Shown: in pieces, positions 20,868 to 36,335 of the stretch
How the letters are laid out: each line of letters begins with the position of its first letter
How positions within the stretch are numbered: position 1 is the first letter of the stretch
Origin: Naematelia aurantialba
Taxonomy: Eukaryota > Basidiomycota > Tremellomycetes > Tremellales > Naemateliaceae
Direction of reading: 5' to 3'
Assembly (NCBI GenBank): GCA_021527695.1
Contig: JAKFAO010000007.1
Span: 1,302,001-1,366,000 of the forward strand
Length of the DNA: 64,000 bases
The notes under the pieces: generated by a model
What the model was told of the DNA's origin: nothing
The model's database searches: none
What the model saw: the letters and a program-made list of their open reading frames with translations, nothing else
Position numbers and translations under genes: made by a program

Positions 20868-21805
20868 TTTAGACGTATGCCTATTGTAATTCAGCACAAT
20901 CCAGTCGACAAGAGGCAAAAGGCTCGACAACAACGGGTGGCAAGAGCTTTATCACTCAACCATGACGTGGCTTTCTACCATTCATCCTCCTACCGAAGTG
21001 CCCAAACTCTTCTACCTTGTCCTCGTCCTTCTTACGTCTCTTCTGGAATTATCGAAGACGCTCGTCGTCTAGACTCAGCTGCATCTCCTCGCTTGTGGCT
21101 CAGCCCGGCGAGGAAGTCATCAGCCCCCTCTCTGCTGGTAAGTTCCTGCTTCTTCAGACTCGATTCTCCTTCCATTCACCTCTTCTCGAGGACGCGATCC
21201 TCCTCGTCCCACTGTGATGAACAATATTATTCAGTTCTGCTACCGAAGTCTCGTGAGCGATAAAGTAATCTTACCAAAAACACTTCTGACACTCTGCGAT
21301 CTTTCATCCTCTTGCTGGGCAAGCTTAACCTCGAAGAAAGTTTCATGCTGACGAAGCAATCAGTCACGTTGCCCTCTCGGCGCGTGAATCGTGCATCCAT
21401 GAGGGCGTGAGTATTGCCAACCGTTGCTTTCGTTGTATAACCATTCCCCTCCTTCTGATATGATTCAACTTCAGCTCAATCCATTCTCTGACTTCTTCCA
21501 CCCCGCCTCGTCGCCTCACACCCACAAGTTGCCTTTCAAGCCTGACCTTCACCGACTAGTCCCCTCAGAGGGGCGAAAGGGAAGACCGGGTTGGCTTCGC
21601 GTGGTCCCTAGGAGCTCGGTGATGACTCGATGCCCACGTTCTGTGGGCGCCGAGTAGGATCCTTGTGTGTGACGGAGATGTGGGCCGGGGTGGTCGTAAG
21701 TGTGTTTAAACTGGCTTATATGATCCTCTTCCTCCGTTCCCGTATTCCGTTTCGAGTGTTATGTGTATGCATACGTTGACAATGCACGTGCAGGTCGTGG
21801 CCACG
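20868..21805. other. Divergent intergenic region between Rtf2 and TAF13 genes
   Basis: About 940 bases carrying both promoters. No gene supported; it is rich in CT tracts. Donor/acceptor-like words (GTAAGT near 21139, GTGCAG near 21787) suggest a spliced 5' leader of the TAF13 gene, not proven. Confidence 0.45.
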
Positions 21806-23458
21806 ATGTCGCAATTCCCCAACCTCAATCCGGGTCAGAACCTCCCCCAGGGTCTGCAGGCCCGAATAGGTTCGCCCTCGCCCATGCCGCTTTCGAGTCC
21901 AATGATGACGAGCGTGCCTGCGTTCAATGCAACCCCCCACCAGCCCATGAGCAATGCGCACGCGCAGTCACTGGCAGAGCTGCATCAGCGTCAACAATCC
22001 ATGCTGATGCAGCAGCAACTCCGGCAACCACCAGTATCTCTACAGCAACTGCAGGGCCAGCTGGCTCGCATGTCCCCAGCCGATCGCGAGTCCTTCCTAG
22101 CGCAGGCGGCTCGCTTGCGCCCCGGGATACCTGGAACTGCAGTCTCCCCGCAATTGCAACAGGCTGCTCTGCAGCATCAGCAGCAACAACAACAGGCCCG
22201 AGCAATCCAGAGTTTCATGGTGGCAACGAACGTCGCACAGCCTCAGCCTCAGCAGCCGCTACAGCCGACCCCGAACAGTGCACCACAACTCATCATACCC
22301 CCATCCCGATCTAGAACTCCTCAACCTTCTTCCGCAGTCCAATCTCCCTTACCTACCACGCCACAACTAGGCACGCGGCCTTTGAGCGGTGCCACGCCCC
22401 CTCAACTGGTCCAAGCGCTACCCTCGCCCCAGCCTCAGGCGACATATCATCCTTCGTTGCTAACGACGCCTCCGCAAGCGTCGTCCTCACCTGCTCGAAT
22501 GCCGTCGCCTCCTCGCCCGCCTAGCACGGCAAGGCGTCCGTCCATCCCAATCAGCCAGGCTTTCACTCCGTCCACGCAAACGGTCCAGGCTCCGGCGAGA
22601 CCCGAGACTCCGGTCGAATCCTCTCTCAAGCGTAAGACGCCTCCCGAATCTCTGTACTCTCAACCGCAGAAAAAGCCAACAAATAGACCAGTCAATACTG
22701 CGCCTCAGTTCTACTTTGCAAACACCGGATCAAAAGCACGGGAATCGTCACCTGTCATTGATCTCAGCAATGAGAGAGACGTTGGGGATCGCAGGCCATC
22801 AGAGCCACAAGCGTTGGGGGCCGAGGTCAGGCGAAAGAGGGACGAGAGGATGAGGAGGTCGATGCGCGATGATAGTCAGTTCCTCCTCGACATCTCATGA
22901 CAATGCTGATCAAGCAGTCGCACGGCTCATGTATGCGTGTGGTGATGTCCACGAGCCTGATGTCGATACGGTCGATTACGTCGAGGACCTCGTCGTCGAC
23001 TTTCTCGCCGACTTGGTGAGTCTTGCTCGTCGAGCTGTAGACCTCGCGGAGCTGAGATCATGCAGTGCCGCCCGTCTCCTTTGATTCGCTCGAACCCTCA
23101 ATCAACGTATCAGCCTCATCCGCTGACTGCGCCGATCCTGCGCCATCGACTGTCTTCCACTCCAGCACTACGAAAGTACCTCGACCGATTTGACGAGCTC
23201 TCAGCCAAGTCGATTGAGATTGCAGCCCAGCGGCGAATGATGCGGGGTACAGAGAACCCTAATGATCTGGTCAATATTGTCGGTAAGGACTACTTGGAGG
23301 TGGATGAAGAGGGTAAGGAGGTCGGAATGGCTGGGGAAGGCAAGAGGAAGAGAGGGCGGCCAAGAACGAAGGGAGTGGGCGAGAATGATGTCAGAGGTGT
23401 CGCGAGAGGGAGGAAGAAGGGCACTGTTGTGGTCAAGAAAGTCAAGCCGCCGATATAA
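21806..23458 (+). CDS. TFIID subunit TAF13 with long Q/P-rich N-terminal extension
   Basis: Exons 21806-22874, 22918-23015, 23066-23458; 519 residues. The histone-fold core spans exons 1-3: IARLMYACGDVHEPDVDTVDYVEDLVVDFLADL, split here as the motif RLMYACGD and VDYVEDLVVDFL, then APILRHRLSSTPALRKYLDRFDEL. This is the TAF13 pattern (R-x-M-Y-x-F/C-G-D). TAF13 pairs with TAF11 in TFIID, in the nucleus. Family members are usually about 120-170 residues; here about 355 residues of Gln-, Pro- and Ser-rich sequence precede the core, with LQ repeats in the first 150 and a basic patch just before the fold. After the fold comes an acidic loop and a Lys/Arg tail (KRKRGRPRTKG, an AT-hook-like GRP core). 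Start chosen at MSQFPNL; upstream in-frame ATGs at 21761 and 21782. Confidence 0.85.
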
Positions 23459-23600
23459 AAGGTCAAAGGGCGTCACGCGCGGAGGTGGAACGCTAGTTGT
23501 ACTACTTGAATCCTGCGGGATGTTGGATGTTATTATACAGTTACATGTATGTATAGATACAATGCGACGCTTGGCCTTTCCACAGTTAAGTATCACTCCG

Positions 23601-24594
23601 TTACGGACGGATACTGAGGCCGGCATACCACACATAAGCTCCCACGGCCCCGAGGCCCAGCATCGCCCATTTGAGCGGCAGCTGCACGATAGAGACGATC
23701 CACATTGTGCCCATTGCAGGAGCCTAGAACATCAGCAGTTGCCTCTGAATCCAACTGGTTTAACAAGGGCAGAAAAAAGGGACAAACTTGATCAGTGACG
23801 GTACTCCATGAAGCCTTGTTGACGAGCCAAATCAGTCTCGAGCCACAGAATGCAGACGCTAGGACGAGCAGCCCGACGACTGTTCGGTCGGTTGGATGTC
23901 GATTCGCTGGGCGTCTTTAGCGACTATCCTCGACGACACATTGGGTTCTGGCGCCGGGGCTCACTATAGAAGACTATCGCCCCCAGAGCTAAGGACGGGA
24001 GTCAGCATGAAAACGTGTGCAGAAATGTACGGTTAACGTACTGGGTACAGCTGTTGTCATGTCTTTTGCGATAGCAGCAAAGGTCGGTCGATGGTTGTAC
24101 TGGAAATACACTAGGCTATCCTCATCAACGACGCGCTACGCCAAGGTGGAGGTGGTATGCGTGGAGTATAGACTTTGGAGTAAACTAGCGAAGGATTGAC
24201 GCTCACATGTCAAGGAGGAGAAAGAGGAAGCAGAATGGGATAGTGAGAATCAGCGAATCGAAGAACTCGTCCCAGACGGCTTCGGCGGTGCGCTCTGCAG
24301 GTATGGGCAGGGAAGCGGCATCGTCGACAGAAGGCGCTTGAGCCGGTTCAGGGGAGATGGAGACGAGAGGCTTGGATTGGTCAGAGGACCGAACGGATGA
24401 CGGGTGCTGTAGAGGGATACGCGCCCGCAGGGATGCCGGGAGTGGGTCCTCGGCCTGGCACAGAATGACGGTCAGTCGAGCCCAAATTCGCCGTGCAGCA
24501 CATTGTGAGGAAGCTCCGTTGGACAGGGGAGTCGACGTACACTGGTCAAGTAGGTGACCTGTGGCTCATCAGGAACCTCTTCGACGATGGCCAT
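23601..24594 (-). CDS. DUF7719-like multi-pass membrane protein
   Basis: Exons 24594-24541, 24454-24207, 24115-24042, 23988-23965, 23906-23788, 23723-23601; 213 residues, all joins in frame. A soluble N-terminal third (MAIVEEVPDEPQVTYLTS) with Pro/Ser-rich linker leads to WDEFFDSLILTIPFCFLFLLLDILV (first membrane helix), FQYNHRPTF, VPTLGAIVFYTNRHPTD (second), VVGLLVLASAFCGSRLIWLVNKASW (third) and MWIVSIVQLPLKWAMLGLGAVGAYVWYAGL (fourth). I recall this order, notably LLLDILV, W-x-V-N-K-A-S-W and IVQLPL, from the fungal DUF7719 group, whose function is unknown; an ER location is likely but inferred. The third exon join relies on acceptor GATAG directly before C TAG TG. Confidence 0.75.
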
Positions 24595-24952
24595 AATCGC
24601 AGTATCCTCTGTCCGCTTACTCGAGTACGAGTGAGTTGCTGGCTGCCGTCTTTCGGCCGCTGCGACATCTGAAACGCCTGCATGAGAGTATCCGGCTGTC
24701 CGGAGGGGGCGGAGCGTCAAGCCGGGCACTCTCAAACCGGCCGACGCGCTCTTGTGGGCATCCCCCTCGTCCTTGGCTAGCTTGTTGCCGTGAAGCGTGT
24801 CTGGTGCAGACAAGAGTGGAAGAGAAAAGCAACTTAGCTTGGAGTGTCAAGGCCGACACATGGGCTCGACACAACGAGACGATCTCCTCGCCCCGTTCGA
24901 AGTCATCGTCGCCTATCTTTCTTTCTCTTGGCCGGCGTCCAGACGGTAGGTC

Positions 24953-28835
<3,883 letters not shown>

Positions 28836-28867
28836 TCACGCTTGCTCGACTGTGTCGTGTCTGTTGC

Positions 28868-28988
28868 AAGACAGCCATTCGCAGACGTTAAGAGGCAGCT
28901 GTTCGCAAAATGTTAGAGGCAGCCATTCGCAGACGTTAGACACCGCCATCACAGAACGTTAGACACCGCCATCGCAGAATGTTAGAGT
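28868..28988 (+). repeat. Minisatellite, five copies of a 23-24 bp unit
   Basis: Degenerate tandem units, each ending CAGAACGTTAG or CAGACGTTAG and beginning AGACAGCCATTCG or ACACCGCCATCG, directly after the Pmr1 stop region. Units differ by a few bases, so they are copies, not spaced repeats. Confidence 0.75.
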
Positions 28989-29446
28989 ACCTGTGTGAGG
29001 GAGGGGTGGGACGGGACGGTGTTTCGTACGTCTCGTCCGGCGTCGTGGTGCCTCGGTAAGAGACGGAGTAGAGAGGTGCGATAATCAGAGGCGACGACAA
29101 GCTAAATGCATTTTCTTGCGTAGACACGCTCGTGCGTGTATCTGAAGAGGATGTATCTGCATTTTTGGCAAGTAGAAAGGCATTGTCTGCATTGCTGTTC
29201 TTGCACACAGATCGTCCGACACTCACCACGCAGCACACACCACGCACCACGCACCACTTGGGAAGCGCGATTCGAATCTGATGTACCTGGATCTGCTGGG
29301 GAACCCCAGCTCGCCTGCTGCGCTAGCGGCCACGCATCGATGCCAGTACAATGCATATGCACCTATCAAGTACCCAAAAACGATGCGGTGTTGAACCCCT
29401 TGCCCCTTTCAACTCTCCCGTCTACACTCTCCCTGTACGCTTCTCT

Positions 29447-29530
29447 CTCCCCGCCATCTACTTCTTCTCTTCTCTTCTTTTCTCTTCTCTTCTCTTCTCT
29501 TCCTTTCTCTTCTTCCTCTTCCCCCCTTCC
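29447..29530 (+). repeat. CT-rich (TCTTC)n-like tract
   Basis: Nearly pure pyrimidine tract made of TCTTC/TCTTT words. No coding support. Confidence 0.7.
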
Positions 29531-30051
29531 CCCAGTGTCTTCGACTCTCACTCTCCTCCATCTTTCTACGCTCTACAATAGTCACAAGTCGCGACTGAAA
29601 GCCTGGGCAAGGCAGACGTGGTACATGGTACGTGGCAGGCACGCGGATACAAGCAGGATATGTTGAATGCCTGGGATTGATTCTCAAGGGGTATAGTGGT
29701 GGCTTGGTATCGAAAGAAATTTTGATCGGGAAGAGCGCGGAAGCACGAAACGGAGGGTCATGTCGTGAGAGAGAGGCGGAGGTATGTAAGCCGTGATTCT
29801 CAGAAGGACCTCGGCCAGACATGGAGGAAGGTGGGAGAGTGTGGGGAGCCAGACGACCACGGGTTGAACGTGCTTTCTGGCTTGTCCGTTGAGGACGGGT
29901 GTAGGGACAAACATGGGGTGAAGTGCGGAGGAAGAGGAGGCTATGCCACAGAGTAGGGGACAGATCTAGGCGGACAGGGAGGCGGAGGGGAAGGTCGTCG
30001 TCAAGGAAATCGTCGTCGTCAATGCGTCGCGGTCAACGTCAGGCCGCTGGA

Positions 30052-32422
30052 TCAATGGCTCTCGCCATTGCCGTTGACCAGCCCATTCACAGCACTCTTG
30101 ACACCATTGACCAGCCCGCCGATCACTCCATCGCCGTTCGTCTGACCCACACCTTCGCCGGCGCGCCGCTGCTGCTGCTCGGCGTGGTCAAGCAGGAACG
30201 GCGCAAAGATGCCTGCGCCATCTTTGAAGTCGTTGGCGACGATGTTGACGAGATACGAGTCGTTCATGACGCCCTCGATCAGGGATCGACTAGCCGAGCC
30301 TTCGGGGTACAGGCTTGCCCACTGTAGGCCGAGCTCGAAGGCTTCATCCTTCCACGCGATGAAAGACACTGCCTCCACGATTGTAGGCTACACAAACGGG
30401 CATGTAAGCTCGACATCATGGTATCCACGTATCGATCGACACGTGTAGAGAAGGGTAGGAGAGGGGGACAGCGAAAACTCACTTGGACGATTTCTTTGCC
30501 AGGGAAGACACCCCATGTCACTGCGTTCGGACCTTCCGAGTGGGTATTGGTCCGCAAATCCCCGGTTCTGTTGACCGCGTAATAAGTGATGCGCGGGTCT
30601 CGCTCGATGCGCCGGATCAGCGGGGAGAGGAGCTCGGGCGAGACAAAGAATTCAAGGTACGCCTGAAACGTCCGTCAGCTTCGTCGCCTCTTGGACATCT
30701 GTATATCTGCGCCGCAGCCTTGACTGACCTTCTGGTAAATATACCCTCCTTCCGGGCCCCATCCATGCACCTTGTCGTCGCTCCGCACACCATCCACAGC
30801 AGGTTGCGAGTTGATAGTCAGATAGCCTAGCTCGTTCATCTTGGCCAGCTGTTCGGTGATCACGCTGGTCTCGCTGGCAGGGGGCTGGGACGACCATGGG
30901 AGTTTGAGCAAGTCGCCTCGGCAGAACCGGGCAAACAACGCCGCGACATCGGAGAATTTGGTAGGATGGCCCCACAGTGAGTACGCCTCGGACGACTATA
31001 CGCGTGTCAGTTTTGACCACTCACACAAGCTCGGGAGCTCACCGATATACCGATGGAAACAGGGTATCCATCCAGATCGCCATATGCTGGAGATCGTGAA
31101 TCGCCCCACCTTCCATTAGGGAACTCGTCCCAGTCATCAGCTGTCCTGATCAGCTCGCCTGCTTGCAGTCTCATATAGACACTCACTTCTGGAAAGATAA
31201 GACTGAACTCTGTTGGCCCAGAAGATGGGTCGGATGGACTCGGTCCGACGGTGCGGTGTCAGGCTAGGCCGCCACGGCAATGGGGCAATCTGCTCTCTTC
31301 TACCCTCGAGCTGCAGCTCCTCCAACAACATTCGCGCACCTTTCTCTAGGTTCAGGGTATAGATATGCAGTCCCTTGATCCCTGCTTCCTTGTTACCCAG
31401 GATTGCGCGGCACATCTCGGCCACGAGCTTGGTGCCGACCGCGCGGACCTTCTCATCGTCTCCCTTGACGGGATTGAGGGCGTCGTAGAAATGAGGAGGG
31501 ACGACAATCTTCTCGCGCTTGACCCAGGTCTGGAACTTTTCCCAGTTCTGAATCGGCATGACCCCGGGAACGATCGGCACGGTGATCCCCGCTGCGCGGA
31601 CTCGGCTGACCCAGTCAAACAAGATGTCCGTGTCGTAAAACATTTGCGTAAAGATGAAGTCGGCGCCGGCGTCCACTTTCTCCTTCAACCACTGGATCTC
31701 CTGGTATCGCCCCTCGGGAGTATCTGGCGTCTCTGGGTGGCCTTGTGGGAATCCAGCAACGGCAACACAGAAATCGCCAGGATAGTATTTGTGGATATAT
31801 TTGACGAGATCGACGGCATTGTGGAATCCGCCAGGTGTGGGCTTCCAGGTCGATGAGCCGTGCGGGGGATCACCACGGAGGGCGAGAATGTTCTGACACC
31901 CATGGGCTTTTGCTTGCTACAGCCACTCGATCAGCTCGGCGGGGCCACGTCAAGAGCCAAATCGAACGTACCGCGAGTGCCCATTCTACTTTTTCCTTTG
32001 GCACTATTCGACTCAGCTCCGTGCGTTTCCTGTAACTACCTGGATACTCACTCTCAGTACAACAAAGGTGCATACAGCACTCTAGGCCGATGGTCTCCTG
32101 ACACACTTGCACCAGATTCGAGGTAAGGTCCGCATTCTTTCCTCCAGCACCCCTATGCGCTGTCAGCTTGGCCATCACGCACCACAGAGGAGCTGACCAT
32201 GTAATGTCAATAAACTCGGGCCCAAGACTCCGCATACGCTCTATCCGATCATACAGGTTTTGCAAGCCCTACAGTGAGTCAGTTTGTGAGGTTGTACGCT
32301 TTGGAGTACGGACGCAGCTGGAGCCGAGCACTCACCTGCGCTGTTCGAGGGGGAAAGAACTCGAAGCTCCAGTATGGCCGGCCTTCCCTCTCCGCCTTTT
32401 GCAGCTTTTCTGTGATCTTCAT
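30052..32422 (-). CDS. Methylenetetrahydrofolate reductase
   Basis: FAD enzyme reducing 5,10-methylene-THF to 5-methyl-THF for methionine synthesis, cytosolic. Nine exons: 32422-32336, 32268-32198, 32152-32052, 32003-31972, 31916-31187, 31140-31043, 30995-30729, 30662-30483, 30387-30052; 633 residues. The catalytic TIM barrel shows SFEFFPPRT, FIDITWGAGG, HLCCTEMP, GCQNILALRGDPP, DFCVAVAGFPQGHPE, DAGADFIFTQMFYD, GVMPI, and GIKGLHIYTLN. The regulatory half begins with DEFPNGRWGDSRSPAYG and continues with SLWGHP, YLTINSQPAVDG, GWGPEGGYIYQKAYLEFF and GPNAVTWGVFPGKEIVQPT, the eukaryotic two-domain form. The join 32052/32003 skips 48 nt and restores TEMPKEKVEWAL; the unspliced frame is also open and would insert 16 residues. 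The C-terminus is a Gly/Asn-rich extension. S. cerevisiae has two isoforms; which one this matches is not clear. Confidence 0.93.
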
Positions 32423-32757
32423 GGTACCTCTACCAGTCGCAGACGTAGAGGTAGAGAAGGACAATGACTATCAAACAGTCGATTTTCCAAAAAGTCGTCG
32501 ACCCTCGGCCCATCCCAAACGAAAACGTGGTAGGTCGCCTCCGGGAATATCGGTATCAACGTGTCCCCTAAGCGATGATTTTCATTTAGGATTTGAAATA
32601 CCACGTCATGTGACTGCGGGTGGCGTACTGGCCTGTTTGATCCTCGTCCTAGTGTGTTCACGAGGTCCAAAAGCAGCTTGCTGGTTGTATAGACGTCCAC
32701 TATTGCCTTGTCCAACTCACGACACCACTCGCTTACATCCCTCTCATCACTGCTCAT
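32419..32757 (-). pseudogene. Possible family B remnant
   Basis: An open frame from the ATG at 32757 reads MSSDERDVSEWCRELDKA and a helical stretch KLLLDLVNTLG. The D-x-S-x-W-x-x-x-L spacing and following helix resemble IISTWGEDLERQ..FRTITHFIN of family B copy 5. It overlaps the MTHFR start by a few bases and the rest of the family pattern is missing, so it may be a remnant or chance. Confidence 0.2.
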
Positions 32758-33459
32758 TTTTCTTTGCAGAGTGCAGGTGCAGACAATTTTAGGCGCTCTG
32801 CTTTGAAAGGAATTAGGAATTTGCAACCCCGCTTGGACCGGCGAAAGCTAAGCCGTGTCCCAATTCTTCTTTGACCGGGGCCACCGCTGGCATTTCTTCA
32901 TCTTTGCCCAAGCACAGGCCAGTTGTCTTGATCCCGAGGGTGGCTGCGGTCGAGTTTTGGTGCCCGCTTGCAGACACCTCGCCGCTGCGTTCTACGGCGT
33001 ATCGCGAATCCCTCCAAAGAGGCAGTTCTAGGCTTGGTGTCACCGCGACCCTAAAAACGGGGAGGATCTGGCGCACGGGATCAATTAGGACGATTCCTGT
33101 TGGTTCAGACAGCGACCTGACGATAAAAGTCGAAATCATCCCTCTTCACTCGGCACGCAGCGCTTGCACGCCTCACAGTGTTCGATAGGGCAGCATAGGC
33201 GGCAGCGAGGTGGCGACCAACGACATCCCGACGCTATCGGCCACGACGACGTGGCTAGGACCCGGCAGTCGCAGTCGCAGTCGTCGCGATTGCGGTCGCG
33301 GCGGACCCTCTGCTGGCCCACCGCGACGTTTGGAATTCTGGTGGTATCGGTGTGCAGAGAGACAATTGTGAATGAATCCGCCGTCGTGCATCGCCCGTAC
33401 CGACACCCTCGACGCCCATCCTCCCGTCTGAACCGCTAGCTGCCGTGCCAAGCCACAAC
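32423..33459. other. Divergent intergenic region MTHFR / nucleotide-sugar transporter
   Basis: Apart from the doubtful frame at 32419-32757 and unconvincing frames around 32813-33188, no gene is supported. A CAG-T-CG repeated stretch (GTCGCAGTCGCAGTCGTC) sits near 33268. Confidence 0.45.
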
Positions 33460-36286
33460 ATGGGCCCCCCGTCCAACGCGACTCGCCGCTCCGCCGCGAC
33501 CGGGACAGCGGGACGGACGTCTCGCCAAAGTTCGCCAGTTACAAACGGCCGGAGGACGGTGCAGACCGAGCAGAAGGAGGACGAGGGTCTGATCATGCGG
33601 GAGAAGGACAAGGGTGAGGGCAGCGTAGGCAAGGCTGGCGGCGTAGGCGTGGGCGTCACACGGCCCAAACGACGACTGAGCAGGTGAGCTGGCCGAGAAA
33701 CTACCACCCTATCATCTATCGCCTGGCCATATCCTTCTCTCGACCATCCTGTCGTCTATCACTTGGTCACACTCATCCCATTCGTCCTTCCACCTAGTTC
33801 CCCATCCAGTCGTCACAGACGGAAGCTTCTGAGTATGTGGCCATCCCCCGTAAACATGGGGTCCCTTCATTATGCCCATCCTTTGCCATTACGAAAACAA
33901 TCTAACTGACCAAGTCTCCCTTCTCTCCCGCATCCCTTCTTGTCCGGTGCCACCCACAGAGCGTTATCAGCCACATCTTCACCTCCCGCATCACCTAATG
34001 GCATCCCACATCCACAACAGCATCACCATCACCACCATCACCCCCAACCCCATTCGACATATCAAGCATTGCAAAATCCCATCAGCGCCACACCCACGGC
34101 CGGCTACGCAACCTACTCTCGCGCGGCCCAGGGAATGGACGAAAAGTCGGCACTGAAACCCTCACCACTCCAAAACGACTCTTCCTCGCCAATGTTGTTT
34201 GGGATAGAGTTGAAATGGATCTCGTACGTGCCCACGGTGCCCGTCATATGGTTCTTGTCTCGTGACTAACACGTCTAGACTGGTTACACTGGCATTGCAA
34301 AACGCATTTCTCACTATAATAATGCACTACTCGCGCATCTCCGCCGCTCCTAGCAAGACATATTCCGCAGCATCGGCTGTCCTCCTCAACGAACTGCTCA
34401 AAGGTACCATCTCGGTCATCGTCGCCCTCAAACACATCGACGAAGACATGTCACAAGTGTCACCGTCGTGCGCCACGCCCTTGTCCGAAAAGGAATCAAA
34501 ACTACTGCGCCCGCTGCCCTCAACCTCGTTCACCTCGTGGTTCCAACCCAGCCGTGTACGGAATCTGGCAAAGCAAGTTTTGTCACCCGACTGCTACAAG
34601 CTCTCGGTGCCTGCTATCCTCTATGTCATCCAGAACAACCTGCAATACGTGGCGGCGAGCAATCTGGATGTGGCGACGTTTCAAGTGACATACCAGATGA
34701 AAATCCTCACCACGGCCTTCTTCTCCGTTTTGCTCCTGCGGAAACGTTTAACAAAGGCCAAGTGGGCATCACTGGTCATGCTGGCGATTGGAGTAGGGAT
34801 AGTGCAGCTGCAGTCCACGACAGCCCCAGCCGCACAGCTGCGAGCGCCTTTGCCGCCACATAACCACGGCATCATCCAGAAAGAATCGGCCCAGCTTCGA
34901 TCCGACATCCCAGTGGCGCCGAGCGACTCGGATGCACCCCTCATCGCGTCCGAGAGGGTGATGCATCCCTTTCGTGGATTCCTCGCCGTCACTCTTGCGT
35001 GCATGACGTCTGGTCTGGCTGGGGTGTATTTTGAGTTTATCCTCAAATCGTCCTCCGGCTCGGCGGCGCCTCCACCGGATCTTTGGGTGCGCAATACCCA
35101 ACTGTCGCTCTTCTCGCTAATTCCGGCGCTCATCCCTGTCCTGTTTGGCGGCGACAAGGGGGTTGGCTTTTTTACGAGGATGAGGGCGAGCTTTGTGAAT
35201 TTCAATGGATGGGCGATTGGGACGGTCCTGACGCAGACGCTCGGGGGGTTGATCACGGCGATCGTCATTCGCTATTCGGACAACATCATGTGAGTGTTGT
35301 GGCTCCTAACTCGCGGGTGGACTATGCTGACCCCGCACAGGAAAGGCTTTGCCACGTCGCTGTCGATCATAATCTCTTTCCTCGCGTCTGTTGCCCTCTT
35401 CTCGTATCCTATCACATTCGCCTTTGTCTTTGGGTCCTCGATCGTTCTCGCCGCGACGTACTTGTACAATGCGCCGTCGTCCCCCTCGTGCCCATCCACA
35501 CGAACGAGCATGGCTGTCGCTCCCGGATCGCCCATCCTGACCTCGGCGCCGATCCTTGGCGAGCCGGAACGCCCGAGCCGGAGAAGCAGCGTGATCAACC
35601 TCCTTGGCCTGGGGACCGCTAGCCAAGCCAGCTCGCGGCGGCCGTCGGCATCCGACTTGCGCACTATGGCTATCAACGGCGTTAGCTTCGGGTTCACACC
35701 CACGCACAGCGCCAGCACCAGTATGAGCACCAATGTCGGGACCGGCATGGGCATGGGCATGGGCACGAGCATGGCTTCAGGTACGGGCAGTTGGGCGGGA
35801 TACTCGGCAAGCGCACCGGGCACGCCATACCCCTCTTCAGCGGGGTACCCGGCCTCGTCGTCAATGCTGGGCAACCCATACGACCTCAACTCGAGCAGCT
35901 CTAGCAGCTCGTCCCGAACGAGCCCACGGCTGAGCCTGAACGTGGGGGCGTCTCCGGGCATTGGCGGTCCCGGCGGTCCCGGCGGTCCCAGCGGTCCCAG
36001 CGGGGGAGGAAACAGCGGGCCGACGGGGGTGACGGGGGTGACTGGGGTGAACGGACTGAACGTGAATGGATTGAACGCATTGAACGGGCTGAACGAACCG
36101 AATGGGGTGAGCGGGGCGAACACTAGTGTGGTGAATGGGGTAACTGGAGTAACTGGGGTGAACGGGGTGAACGGGCCGGCGCGGCGCGGCACTCCAGGGG
36201 CATCGCCCTCACGTTCACCGGCAGGCGCGGGCAGGAGTACGAGGAGCAGCGACAAGCCAAAGTTGAGCTTGGATATTCAAAAGTAG
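33460..36286 (+). CDS. UDP-galactose-type nucleotide-sugar transporter (SLC35A family)
   Basis: Golgi antiporter bringing UDP-sugar into the lumen for glycan and, in capsule-forming relatives, capsule synthesis. Exons 33460-33683, 33960-34223, 34279-35289, 35341-36286; 814 residues, all joins in frame. The membrane core starts at IELKWISLVTLALQNAFLTIIMHYSR and contains YSAASAVLLNELLKG, PAILYVIQNNLQYVAASNLDVATFQVTYQMKILTTAFFSVLLL (the SLC35A signature region), [53 protein letters not shown], and a last helix. A His-rich stretch (HHHHHHHP) precedes the core. The cytosolic C-terminus is exceptional: about 270 residues with GMGMGMG, Ser runs, GGPGGPGGPSGPSGG and Asn/Gly/Val repeats. Substrate is inferred from family resemblance only. 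Confidence 0.87.
35740..36190 (+). repeat. Coding low-complexity repeats in transporter tail
   Basis: Short tandem units GGCATG, GGCGGTCCC and GGGGTGAC/GAACGG encode Gly-Met, Gly-Gly-Pro and Gly-Val-Thr/Asn-Gly-Leu runs. Confidence 0.8.
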
Positions 36287-36317
36287 CGTTTGGGACGTAA
36301 TGGCGCGGCGAAAGATT

Positions 36318-36335
36318 GGGGGGGGGGGGGGGGGG
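36318..36335 (+). repeat. Poly(G) run of 18
   Basis: Eighteen consecutive G about 30 bases after the transporter stop codon. Confidence 0.85.

Larger units (their letters stand above)
28836..30051. other. Convergent intergenic region between Pmr1 and MTHFR genes
   Basis: About 1.2 kb between two 3' ends. Contains a minisatellite (28868-28988) and a CT-rich tract (about 29447-29530). Open frames here are low-complexity shadows; no gene supported. Confidence 0.5.

Noticed and set aside
28868..28988. CRISPR-like short repeats
   Set aside because: Units are directly adjacent without unique spacers and the genome is eukaryotic; this is a minisatellite.
29136..29666. Plus-strand frame of 176 residues
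   Set aside because: Its second half is the CT-rich tract read as Leu/Ser/Phe, and it lies in a convergent 3' region.
35272..36255. Minus-strand frame of 327 residues rich in Pro, Thr and Phe
   Set aside because: Antisense of the repetitive transporter tail; no conserved content, while the plus strand continues a known family.
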